This document shows positions 1 through 6,078 of a stretch of 9,948 nucleotides of DNA, in pieces. Both the position numbers and the translations under genes were made by a program. This stretch comes from an uncultured Eubacteriales bacterium. Its GTDB lineage: Bacteria > Bacillota > Clostridia > Oscillospirales > CAG-272. Where the stretch lies: positions 1-9,948 of the forward strand of contig CAKSVM010000103.1 of assembly GCA_934503195.1 (NCBI GenBank), written 5' to 3'. The notes below the pieces were generated by a model. The model did not search any database, had not been told where the DNA came from, and was given only the letters and a program-made list of their open reading frames with translations. Position 1 is the stretch's first letter. Every line of letters starts with the position of its first letter.

Positions 1-10
1 CGAGTGCAGG

Positions 11-91
11 TTGCGCGCTCCGCGCGCAATCGGCCTCGCAGGGCGAGGCCGACGCCGCTTCGCGCCGCCTTCAGGCGGGCTGCCGCCCGCC
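11..91. repeat. Array of GC-rich perfect hairpins
   Basis: Three perfect inverted repeats lie in about 80 bases: 11-18 with 22-29 (8 bp, loop TCC), 31-39 with 43-51 (9 bp, loop AGG), and 74-80 with 85-91 (7 bp, loop TGCC). The first two are separated by one base. No open frame here resembles a protein, and none of the hairpins is followed by a T-run, so they do not look like simple terminators. They lie beyond the terminator of the SGNH operon. A 9-bp hairpin with the same TCC loop occurs at the other edge of the window (9914-9934). An intergenic REP-like repeat or part of a mobile element is possible. The structure is seen directly; its nature is inferred. Confidence 0.5.
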
Positions 92-147
92 CATCCACTT
101 ACTCCCGGCTCCACCCATTCAAAATCAAAAAACTCCTGCCCTAACGC

Positions 148-181
148 AAAACCCCCGGCCGCCGCTTTCGCGGCGGTCGGG
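148..181 (-). terminator. Rho-independent terminator of the SGNH operon
   Basis: Read on the minus strand, a 12-bp stem (178-181 with 154-157, a G-T pair at 177/158, then 170-176 with 159-165) closes on a GAAA tetraloop. It starts 5 bases after the SGNH stop codon and is followed by GGTTTTGCG, with a further T6 run about 20 bases on. The stable GNRA-capped stem right after a stop codon fits an intrinsic terminator for the three-gene operon, although the first T-run is short. Confidence 0.7.
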
Positions 182-186
182 CAGCC

Positions 187-1209
187 TCAAATATTCTCCT
201 CAATAATCTTCCCGAGCTTGTCAGCGATCTCGCAGACTCCCTCGACATTCGGATGCACAAAATCCCCCGAAAGCCCTCTCGGCCCAGAAAGCAGTGTCCG
301 TCCGTCAATGTGGATTATCTCCGGACGCTCTGCCCGCGCTTCGCAGGCTTTTCTCACGATATCGCGGAAATCCTTCGTCTTCTGACTGCCGTTGAAATCG
401 CCTGAGTGATAGTAAACATCAATCACGAAAAGCTTCTTCCCCGGATTCTTTTCCAGCATCGCGTCAAGAAGATAATCAACCCTCGCGGCGAATTCCTCGT
501 TTGAAAGCCCCATCGCGTTGATTCCGAGTTCGAGTACCGCATAGTCCCACGTCCGCGGATTCACCGCGCTTCCCTGCTCCGAAATGTAGTCGCAGACCTC
601 TTTTTCAAGCAGACACGAGCCGGCAAAGCCGAAGCTGTAGAAATCCATGTTCAGCCTCGTCCCGATCTGCGCGAGATAGGTGAGATTCGACGAGCAGGCG
701 AGACTTCCGTGCGTGATCGACGAACCGTACATCATGAAGCGTCTCTTCGGCACCTCGGACGGCTCCGGCGGCCTTACATCGCCCTTCGCGTCGAGAAGTA
801 TCAGCTGAGCCGAGTCGAGCGTAAGTCTTATCACCTTCGGATCGTATTCATACCCCGACGCTTCGCTGATTTTTCCGAGCATGACCGGATCGGGATGATT
901 TTCGATGGTGATCGTAGTCGGCTCATAGCCGATCGTGTATGAGAGCGTCTGCCAGCCCGACTGAACCCCGCCAAAGTAGAGGAGCGCGCGGGTATACATC
1001 CCCTGCGTGTCCATCCGCAGCGTTATCTCGGCCTTTCCTGAGTTCAGCACGAAGCGGAACTCGCACCCGGCGGTGTTGCACGCCATCCGCTGCCCCTGCG
1101 CCCCCATGACCGCCCTGACGCCCGACGGAAGGCGCGACATATTGTATCCGCCGTCCTTGTACGGGATAAGCTCGGCGACGTTGTAAAGTTCGAAATTATT
1201 GTAGAGCAT
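187..1209 (-). CDS. SGNH/GDSL-family hydrolase (esterase-like) with N-terminal beta domain
   Basis: Predicted cytoplasmic ester hydrolase of 340 aa; the substrate is likely an acyl or acetyl ester on a carbohydrate, but that is inferred. The SGNH blocks are all present: block I YGSSITHG at 161-168 with nucleophile Ser164, block II Gly197 in GFAGS, block III Asn231 in ELGINAMG, and block V DFVHPN with Asp316 and His319. Residues 1 to about 140 form a separate, probably beta-sandwich domain beginning ELYNVAEL, reminiscent of the N-terminal domain of SsfX3-like SGNH hydrolases. There is no signal peptide. The ATG lies 25 bases after the stop of the radical SAM gene with only a weak ribosome site (GAAGTGGAA), so it is the last gene of the operon and may depend on coupling. 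A terminator follows. The family is secure; the substrate is unknown. Confidence 0.9.
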   Translation of the reverse strand: MLYNNFELYNVAELIPYKDGGYNMSRLPSGVRAVMGAQGQRMACNTAGCEFRFVLNSGKAEITLRMDTQGMYTRALLYFGGVQSGWQTLSYTIGYEPTTITIENHPDPVMLGKISEASGYEYDPKVIRLTLDSAQLILLDAKGDVRPPEPSEVPKRRFMMYGSSITHGSLACSSNLTYLAQIGTRLNMDFYSFGFAGSCLLEKEVCDYISEQGSAVNPRTWDYAVLELGINAMGLSNEEFAARVDYLLDAMLEKNPGKKLFVIDVYYHSGDFNGSQKTKDFRDIVRKACEARAERPEIIHIDGRTLLSGPRGLSGDFVHPNVEGVCEIADKLGKIIEENI

Positions 1210-1234
1210 GATTTTTCCACTTCAGACCGTGATT

Positions 1235-1840
1235 TCAGAGCATCTCCCTGACTCTGAGCGTCACTCCGGCATCGTCGGCGATCTTCTGGCAGATGTCGAT
1301 ATCCGGATCGGGAATCGAGCCGCGGACGACCGAGAAGACCACCTTCGGCACATACTTCTTCGCGCGGCGCGCGTAATCGATCAGCGCGTCGAACGCCTTT
1401 TCGCCGAACTCCGAGTGGCAGACCTTCTGATAGCTCTCCGCGTTCGCGCAGTTGAGGCTTATCGAGAGCGTGTCTACAAGTCCCTCAAGCTCGGGCGTCG
1501 TGTCGCGGCCGTTTATTAGGTCGGCCTGACCGTTCGTGTTGATCCGGATCTTAAGTCCCGGATGCTTCTTCCTCAGTTCGCGCATCACCCAGACAATATC
1601 GTCCTGACGCTCGGTCGGCTCGCCGTAGCCGCAGAAGACGAGTTCGGGGAATTTTTCGGGATCGCGGCTCTCGATGTCGGCTAAAATCTCTTCCTTCGTC
1701 GGTTCGTGGTCAATCCAGAGATCGCCGTAAAGTGCCTCGCCATGCGAGCGGACGCAGAAATCGCAGGTGTTCGAGCAGCGGTTGGTCGTGTTCACGTAGA
1801 GCGAATCTCCGACCGTGTAGGTTATCGTAATCTTTTTCAT
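1235..1840 (-). CDS. Radical SAM protein, TatD-associated type
   Basis: Small radical SAM enzyme of 201 aa, the usual length for the family I recognise as TatD family-associated radical SAM proteins (TIGR04038-like). The [4Fe-4S] motif is RCSNTCDFC, with Cys22, Cys26 and Cys29 in CxxxCxxC spacing. The SAM-binding GYGEPT is at 71-76, and a strand ending in INTNG lies near 100-104. The N-terminus (ITYTVGDSLYVNTTNRC) and FCGYGEPTER are characteristic. There is no SPASM or other auxiliary-cluster domain. The reaction and substrate are unknown. The ATG overlaps the stop of the upstream 501-aa gene as ATGA, and there is no good ribosome site of its own, so translation is probably coupled. No tatD gene is in the window, which is unlike the context that named the family. 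Confidence 0.88.
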   Translation of the reverse strand: MKKITITYTVGDSLYVNTTNRCSNTCDFCVRSHGEALYGDLWIDHEPTKEEILADIESRDPEKFPELVFCGYGEPTERQDDIVWVMRELRKKHPGLKIRINTNGQADLINGRDTTPELEGLVDTLSISLNCANAESYQKVCHSEFGEKAFDALIDYARRAKKYVPKVVFSVVRGSIPDPDIDICQKIADDAGVTLRVREML

Positions 1841-3342
1841 TTCAGTATAAACGCAATCTTTCTGTTTTCTGAGCGGAATTTATCGCCGTCAAAGCTTCCT
1901 TCCGAAATCTCAAGGCGGTAGGTGTATCCGTTATGGTTATAATCGATTCCCTTTTCGTCGTGTCCGACGATATCCGGGCAGTTTTTCCTCACCGAAAATC
2001 CGAGTTCAAAGTCCTCGGCGCACTCAAACGAGATTTTTTCTGGCGACGCGAAGACCTTGACGATCTTTTCGTCCACAAGCGTTCTCACGACAAGTTCGTC
2101 GCCGTCGTGGCAGGCCGAGAGTATGCTTCCCTCGCCGAGGAAGATTCCGGCTTCTGTCTCCTCGTCGGTGAAGCGCAGGCCGTCCATCACCGGGAGATTG
2201 TCATAGATCGCCTCGTTCGCGGTCGCGGGGCTGTCAAGAAGCTGATCGCGGTACTTCTCGTCGAACTTATGTATGTCGCGGATCGAGACGCGTCCGTCGG
2301 CCTCATAGAGATTCAGACGGTAGTTCTTGCAGTCATACCAGACCGACTGGCAGTTCGACTCATGCCAGTCGCGCAGCGCGGTTATAGCGGTCGCGGGCGT
2401 GTCCTTGTACTTTTCGTGGAATTCGCGCGCGGTTTCGCCGATGGTCTTCACCTCGACGAGTCCGGCTTTCGCGGCCTTGTCGAGATACGCGTACTGCATC
2501 GGAAGCGATTCCTTCATCGTACCGAAATCGAAACTGTTCTCCTGACCGACCTGAGTGTAGCCGAAGCCCATGTTTTCGCCGGCGAAGGTCACGCCGAAAT
2601 ACCAGTCGACCCAGCTTTCATCCTTTCCGCACTTCCAGTAGGGTTCGAGCGTGTGGAGACTCATTCCGGTCTTGTTTCTCGCCTTGACCGGGGATTTCTC
2701 GTAGTAGCAGTGGATCGGATCCGCGCCGAGGAGACGGAAGACCGGAGCGTCGACGCGATATTTCTCGGTCTGAGCCGGAGTAAACGCGTTTTCACGCGAA
2801 GGGTAGTACGCGCCGTTGTAGTATCCGCCCCAGAGCGTATAGCCGTCGGTTCCCCACTGCTCGCGGCAGATCGCGAACGCGCCGACTCCGAACTTTTCGT
2901 GCATATACGAAATCGAGAAGGAATCAAGCAGCCACGAGCCGACCGAATAGGGGTATTTCCCGAAATGCGACCTGAAATTCTCCATCGCCTCGTCGATCAG
3001 AAGCTTTTTCTGCGCCTCGGTGTAGGACATTAAAAATCCGGGGCAAACGTGCCAGTCCCACTCAAATCCCGGGCGGCCACGCCACTCGATTCCGACCTTT
3101 TCGCAGAGCGGCTGCACGACCTCAAACCAGAACCCGAACTCGGTCGTGCCGTCGTCGGCGTCCTTTATGACCGGAGCGAACTCGGGCTGATTCAGCGCGT
3201 CGTACTGGAGGAGTATCGTATTCGCGAAGCCGTATTTCTTGTTGAGCTTTATTTCCTCGCGGATTGTCTCGGTGAGGTCGAGCGAGCGGTTTCTCGGCTC
3301 CTTACCGCGGACAAAATTTATGATGTTGACGATATTTGACAT
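1837..3342 (-). CDS. Putative glycoside hydrolase/polysaccharide deacetylase-like barrel protein
   Basis: A 501-aa protein without signal peptide or membrane segment. Residues about 35-215 carry alternating strands and acidic or aromatic patches seen in the deacetylase/GH57-like beta/alpha-barrel superfamily: ILLQYDAL (43-50), FGFWFEVVQPL (69-79), WDWH (95-98), the strand VGSWLLDSF (134-142), and the segment GTDGYTLWGG (164-173). Residues about 390-501 look like a small beta-rich C-terminal domain. I do not recognise a characterised enzyme, so the catalytic residues (candidates Asp48, Glu74, His98, Asp140) are inferred. The start is chosen by a perfect AAGGAG at 3351-3356, 8 bases from the ATG. 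It is the first gene of the operon with the radical SAM and SGNH genes, which argues for a role in carbohydrate processing. It could equally be a non-enzymatic or different-substrate member of the fold. Confidence 0.6.
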   Translation of the reverse strand: MSNIVNIINFVRGKEPRNRSLDLTETIREEIKLNKKYGFANTILLQYDALNQPEFAPVIKDADDGTTEFGFWFEVVQPLCEKVGIEWRGRPGFEWDWHVCPGFLMSYTEAQKKLLIDEAMENFRSHFGKYPYSVGSWLLDSFSISYMHEKFGVGAFAICREQWGTDGYTLWGGYYNGAYYPSRENAFTPAQTEKYRVDAPVFRLLGADPIHCYYEKSPVKARNKTGMSLHTLEPYWKCGKDESWVDWYFGVTFAGENMGFGYTQVGQENSFDFGTMKESLPMQYAYLDKAAKAGLVEVKTIGETAREFHEKYKDTPATAITALRDWHESNCQSVWYDCKNYRLNLYEADGRVSIRDIHKFDEKYRDQLLDSPATANEAIYDNLPVMDGLRFTDEETEAGIFLGEGSILSACHDGDELVVRTLVDEKIVKVFASPEKISFECAEDFELGFSVRKNCPDIVGHDEKGIDYNHNGYTYRLEISEGSFDGDKFRSENRKIAFILK

Positions 3343-3350
3343 ATCATTGT

Positions 3351-3376
3351 CTCCTTGAACGGCCGGAAAACGGCCG
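3351..3376 (-). promoter_or_regulatory. Ribosome site with hairpin just upstream, leader of the 501-aa gene
   Basis: AAGGAG (3356-3351 on the minus strand) sits 8 bases from the ATG of the barrel gene. Four to nine bases upstream, CGGCCG (3371-3376), a 5-base spacer and a second CGGCCG (3360-3365) can pair into a short GC hairpin. It is not followed by a T-run, so it is not a terminator. It could influence ribosome access or mRNA stability. No clear promoter for this operon is visible between 3377 and 3444; a TAATAT at 3382-3377 lacks a good -35. Confidence 0.45.
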
Positions 3377-3397
3377 ATATTAGCTTGATTTTTGCAG

Positions 3398-3427
3398 AAA
3401 AAGCTGCCGCGAAAGCGACAGCTTTTT
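3398..3427 (-). terminator. Terminator after the ferredoxin gene
   Basis: AAAAAGCTG (3398-3406) pairs with CAGCTTTTT (3419-3427), and an inner CGC/GCG pairing (3408-3410 with 3415-3417) extends the stem beyond one mismatch. The minus-strand reading ends in CAGCTTTTTCTG, an intrinsic terminator 17 bases after the ferredoxin stop. The A/T symmetry would let it work in both directions. It separates the ferredoxin gene from the downstream operon. Confidence 0.75.
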
Positions 3428-3444
3428 CCGATGTAACGAAGAAC

Positions 3445-3618
3445 TCAGTCTTCCTTCTTGGGAGCCTCAACAGGGCAGACGCTGGCGCAGGAGCCGCACT
3501 CGATGCACTCGTCAGCATTGATCTCATACTTGCCGTCGCCTTCCTTGATGCAGCTGACGGGACATTCGTCCGCGCAAGCGCCGCAAGCGATGCAATCGTC
3601 TCCGATCTTGTATGCCAT
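3445..3618 (-). CDS. 2[4Fe-4S] ferredoxin, clostridial type
   Basis: Soluble low-potential electron carrier of 57 aa, the normal size for clostridial ferredoxins. Two CxxCxxCxxxCP motifs are complete: Cys9, 12, 15, 19 and Cys38, 41, 44, 48. By family rule, cluster I takes 9/12/15/48 and cluster II takes 38/41/44/19. An extra Cys23 follows the first motif (PVSC). The C-terminus is acidic/lysine-rich (EAPKKED). The frame is open to 3696, but the start at 3618 is chosen because GGAGGTG (3635-3629) precedes it and MAYKIGDDC is the typical ferredoxin N-terminus. It has its own extended -10 promoter and terminator, so it is monocistronic. Likely roles include electron donation to iron-sulfur enzymes, possibly the radical SAM protein downstream (inference). 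Confidence 0.95.
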   Translation of the reverse strand: MAYKIGDDCIACGACADECPVSCIKEGDGKYEINADECIECGSCASVCPVEAPKKED

Positions 3619-3655
3619 TTTCAGATAACACCTCCGTTTATAATTTTCCGTATCA

Positions 3656-3683
3656 ATTGTACCACATTTTTTTGAAAATGCAA
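3656..3683 (-). promoter_or_regulatory. Ferredoxin promoter (sigma-A type, extended -10)
   Basis: On the minus strand, TTGCAT (3683-3678) and TACAAT (3661-3656) are separated by 16 bases, with TG one base before the -10 (TGGTACAAT). The leader to the ferredoxin ATG is then about 30 bases and contains the GGAGGTG ribosome site. The promoter sits in AT-rich DNA just downstream of the PqqD remnant. Confidence 0.7.
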
Positions 3684-3732
3684 GAGGTAAACGCAAAAAT
3701 TTATAATCAGTTCACAATTGTTTTCAAGCCGC

Positions 3733-3889
3733 TCAAAGTTCAACGAGTCCGGGTTCAGAAATCTTCGGAATGAACGCGTCAACGTCAGCCTTCGCTGTGT
3801 CATCTGACCTTGCGCGAAGATTCTCCGGCCGGGATGAGCATACTTTCCCCGGCGATGCCGCGGAAAACGAAATTTCCGTTAAGTTTCAT
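3733..3889 (-). pseudogene. PqqD-family remnant with internal deletion
   Basis: PqqD-like proteins bind the leader of a precursor peptide for a partner radical SAM enzyme. From ATG 3889, after a ribosome site AAAGGA, the frame reads MKLNGNFVFRGIAGESMLIPA..., the typical PqqD N-terminus, and stops at 3800 after 29 codons. In another frame, the end of a PqqD follows at once (TAKADVDAFIPKISEPG, then LVEL and a stop at 3733-3735). The middle, roughly 40 residues containing the usual NxtG..iW core, is missing, so the two ends have been joined by a deletion. The ATG overlaps the stop of the upstream maturase remnant as ATGA, showing the original operon order. The gene is certainly non-functional if the assembly is right. 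Confidence 0.8.
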
Positions 3890-4343
3890 TTTGTGTCCTT
3901 TCTTTCTGTTTGCGGATGAGCGTCGGGCCGGTTTCGGGCTTCATTCAGGAAAGCGTCGGGCCTGTGACAAAGATATTCCGGAACGACCGTGTAGTCTCCT
4001 CTCTCGGCATGGCAAGCCGCCGGACAGCATTCGCGGACCGTGTCTTTCTTGCGGGCGGTACATTCCGCCGGAAGCGTGATCTTTTCTCGTTCCTCTTTGA
4101 TGAAGCTCCACGCGTTCCGTAAGCCGTTTTCAGCGGCGCGGCAACGGATACGTTCAGTCGGAAGTCGCTGACACCCGTTGTCATCGTCCTGAACTGCTTT
4201 CGACGCGAGGAATTTTCGGCGCACTCGCGGAGACGCTGATATGTTTCTGGCGATGCTCCGTAAAGTATGAGGTTTACTCTGAGCGGCAGATTCTTTCTGA
4301 ATCTCAGCATATGCGGTATAAGTATCGGGATCCATGTTTGTAA
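3886..4343 (-). pseudogene. Radical SAM/SPASM peptide maturase remnant (PqqE-like)
   Basis: Broken C-terminal half of a radical SAM/SPASM enzyme. Pieces in two frames: DPDTYTAYAE around 4335-4305, then LPLRVNLILYGASPETYQRL around 4290-4230, a signature seen in SPASM maturases, then FRLNVSV near 4160-4143. It then switches frame to GLRNAWSFIKE and the SPASM region LPAEC...REC.PAAC...PEYLC (about 4071-3967). One expected SPASM cysteine is replaced (CTAR where CxxC is usual). Only about 18 bases separate FRLNVSV from the SPASM part, where the family has over 100 residues, so an internal segment is deleted. The N-terminal CxxxCxxC half is absent. The native stop overlaps the PqqD start (ATGA). 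The substrate peptide gene is not visible. Confidence 0.75.
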
Positions 4344-4998
4344 ATCCGCACTCGTCAGCCGCGATATTGAACATCTTACAGCCCTTGTCGGCAAAGTACG
4401 AAATGTACTTTCGCGTAAGAGCCTGAACAAAATTCACGCCTTTGGCACTGGTTGGATTCAATGCCCGGTCGACACTGGTGCCACTCGCGGGCGGCCTAGA
4501 ATAGCCCGCTCCGCTACTCATAACTCCGAGAGTCATCATCGCCCCGATAACAGCCCGCAAATGCCCCGGCGCGTCAAACATAATGATAATCGATTACTCT
4601 TCGCGTATTCAATCAGCTCGTCTATCTAAGGAAACGCTGATTTAAGGTTGTTTTCACGGCGAAAAAGCCCATAAATCCTAGCCTTTTTCGCGTGAAAACT
4701 CCATTTATTCAGCTTATCCCTAAGTCTGAGTCAGCTTATTGATACCCGCGTTACAAAAAGCCATATTCCCCGCCTTGACGTCACCGGCGACAGCTTAGAC
4801 GCTATATGTGGTGAAATCAGCCGTCATCAACATATCGTCGGGCAAAAAGCGCAGACCATCATTGCCGAGCGCGGGCTCGACACGAGTATAGCCAGACTCC
4901 GCAGCGTAGTCGATTATATTTTTCAGCCCTGTAACCGAAAAATACTTTCTTCCGCATTTTTCAGCAGGTTCGGCAAGATTTACATCTTTTCCACGCCA
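4344..4998 (-). pseudogene. GH20 beta-N-acetylhexosaminidase remnant
   Basis: GH20 enzymes remove terminal N-acetylhexosamine residues from glycans. The minus strand reads KYFSVTGLKNIIDYAAESGY (4947 on), ALGNDGLRFLPDDM, a TAA stop at 4797-4795, then in the same frame VKAGNMAFCNAGINKLTQT. A MITE-like insertion follows, then DELIEYAKS, a frameshift with about 7 bases lost, MFDAPGHLRAVIGAMMTLGV (4581 on), and KYISYFADKGCKMFNIAADE, with the catalytic Asp-Glu pair at 4356-4351. The gene lacks its start and signal region, and everything after the catalytic pair has been replaced by the maturase remnant. Long conserved stretches indicate fairly recent decay. A pseudogene is near certain; an assembly chimera could explain only the junction, not the stops. 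Confidence 0.85.
4627..4722. mobile_element. MITE-like insertion of about 92 bp inside the GH20 remnant
   Basis: Between TA at 4627-4628 and TA at 4721-4722 lies a 92-bp AT-richer segment with no coding capacity. Its two ends form long imperfect terminal inverted repeats: the left end AGGAAACGCTGATTTAAGG and the right end, read in reverse, GGGATAAGCTGAATAAATGG. Both then continue into an inner stem of GTTTTCACG(G)CGAAAAAG paired with CTTTTTCGCGTGAAAAC. Both flanks read CTAAG. Removing the element with one TA joins LTQT to DELIEYAKS in frame, which proves it is an insertion. TA duplication fits IS630/Tc1-mariner-type mobilisation, but the parent element is not in the window and the assignment is an inference. 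Confidence 0.75.
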
Positions 4999-5017
4999 TC
5001 ATCCGGACGCGCGGAAG

Positions 5018-5042
5018 GCCGCCGGCACCGCCGGCGGCTTTT
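5018..5042. terminator. Strong hairpin downstream of flavodoxin, possible terminator
   Basis: A perfect 9-bp stem, GCCGCCGGC (5018-5026) and GCCGGCGGC (5030-5038) with a 3-base loop, lies about 20 bases beyond the flavodoxin stop. On the plus strand it is followed by TTTTCCTTT. On the minus strand, the direction of the operon, the tail is CTTCCGCG with few T residues. Its position suggests it ends the flavodoxin operon, but the poor minus-strand T-run leaves this uncertain. Confidence 0.5.
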
Positions 5043-5057
5043 CCTTTGATAATTCGC

Positions 5058-5480
5058 TCAGTTCAGAGCCGCGCCGAGATTTCTGCACGCCTCAAGCGCG
5101 TCCTCGTCCGGAGCGTCGTTGCAGATCACAAACTCGGCCGGCATAACCGCGCCATCGCCAAGGCAGGTCTCCTCCCAGTTGCGCATCCATTCGCCGTCGC
5201 CCCAGCCGTACGATCCGAAAAGTCCGACCTTCTTGCCCGAAAGCGAACCCTCGCACTCCTTGAACATCGGCTCGAATTCGTCCTCCTCAAGCTGCTCGGA
5301 TCCCATCGACGGGCATCCGAACGCGATCGCGTCATAATTTCCGACCGTCGACGTGTCAAACTCCGCCGCCTTGAAGATCTCTGCCTCAGCTCCCGCGCCC
5401 TTCGCGCCTTCAAGTACCGCCTCGGCCATTGACTCGGTGTTGCCCGTGCCGCTCCAGTATACAACTGCTATCTTGCTCAT
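5058..5480 (-). CDS. Flavodoxin, short-chain
   Basis: FMN-binding electron carrier of 140 aa, normal for short-chain flavodoxins, which replace ferredoxin in low-potential transfers, often when iron is scarce. The FMN phosphate loop is SGTGNTE at 10-16. The two isoalloxazine-binding loops are PSMGSEQLEEDEFEP (57-71) and GSYGWGDGEWM (89-99). The sequence is strongly acidic. AAAGGA lies 10 bases before the ATG. The gene begins 48 bases after the DUF3793 stop in the same direction, so it is probably the last gene of the DUF2325-DUF3793-flavodoxin operon. The function is secure; its redox partners are not shown. Confidence 0.94.
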   Translation of the reverse strand: MSKIAVVYWSGTGNTESMAEAVLEGAKGAGAEAEIFKAAEFDTSTVGNYDAIAFGCPSMGSEQLEEDEFEPMFKECEGSLSGKKVGLFGSYGWGDGEWMRNWEETCLGDGAVMPAEFVICNDAPDEDALEACRNLGAALN

Positions 5481-5528
5481 TTTGCCATGTTCCTTTCAAT
5501 TCTGAAATTATATATCTCAACCGGACGC

Positions 5529-6077
5529 TCAGCCGACGCAGAGACGTTCGATCGATTTTCCATTCTTGTAGCACCTACAATAAACGTCAGTGCATTTTTT
5601 GTATCTCGCGAAGAGCTTCTTCGCGTTCTCAACGCTTCCGTAGACCTTCCAGCAGCCCGAATATTTGCATCCCTTCGCGCCGTTTTCGATGAATCCGCGG
5701 ACATCCTCGGGCGGATAGCCGAGAAAGCATCCGATCTCGTGCGGAAATCCCTTTCCCGCGCCGATGCGGTTCATCAGCTTCGCGATACAGCATCCGGTCG
5801 AAAGCCCGCCGTAGCCGAATTTTTCGAGTATCCCGCAGACCTCGCTCATTCTGAGATCCTTTTTCAGGAGCTCGGGACGATAGACATATATCAGCGCGCT
5901 GTTTTCGGAACGGCGCAGCGGGATCATCCGCAGTCCCTTTCCCGAAAGTCTCGCGTTATGCTCGCGTAAGAATTCATCAAGCTCGCTCTTTTCGGCAAAC
6001 TCACACGAGAAAAGACTCCCGGTCTTGAGGCCCGCCAGTGTCGGCGAGCAGTGCTTTACGATAAGCTCCTCTGACAT
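5529..6077 (-). CDS. DUF3793 family protein
   Basis: Uncharacterised 182-aa cytoplasmic protein. The family motifs are all visible: HCSPTLAGLKTGSLF (9-23), ALIYVYRPELL (61-71), FPHEIGCFLGYPPEDVRGF (111-129), CKYSGCWKVYG (137-147) and YKKCT (159-163). It is cysteine-rich (10 Cys, several near the C-terminus: CTDVYCRCY, CVG), which could bind metal or a redox cofactor, but nothing shows this. The open frame extends upstream to 6221, overlapping DUF2325. The start at 6077 is chosen because HCSPTLAG normally lies close to the N-terminus and the ATG falls one base after the DUF2325 stop. Tight spacing to DUF2325 and a flavodoxin downstream suggest a role around electron transfer or metal supply (inference). 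Confidence 0.88.
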   Translation of the reverse strand: MSEELIVKHCSPTLAGLKTGSLFSCEFAEKSELDEFLREHNARLSGKGLRMIPLRRSENSALIYVYRPELLKKDLRMSEVCGILEKFGYGGLSTGCCIAKLMNRIGAGKGFPHEIGCFLGYPPEDVRGFIENGAKGCKYSGCWKVYGSVENAKKLFARYKKCTDVYCRCYKNGKSIERLCVG

Positions 6078-6078
6078 A

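Noticed and set aside
11..91. CRISPR array
   Set aside because: The units are different hairpins, not identical direct repeats with regular spacers.
1933..3033. 366-codon open frame on the plus strand
   Set aside because: It is antisense to the well-supported 501-aa gene, has an Arg/Val-rich low-information composition, no ribosome site and no recognisable motif; it is an effect of GC-rich codon use.
3619..3696. 26-residue extension of the ferredoxin
   Set aside because: It would cross the promoter and ribosome site; clostridial ferredoxins start at MAYKI-like sequence.
3654..3721. Paired ACAATTG sites around the ferredoxin promoter as an operator
   Set aside because: One copy is largely the -10 region itself and such short AT-rich words recur by chance in this intergenic DNA.
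3886..4581. 231-codon open frame taken as one protein
   Set aside because: Its first third matches GH20 and its last third a SPASM domain, with out-of-frame maturase sequence between; it is a composite of pseudogene pieces.
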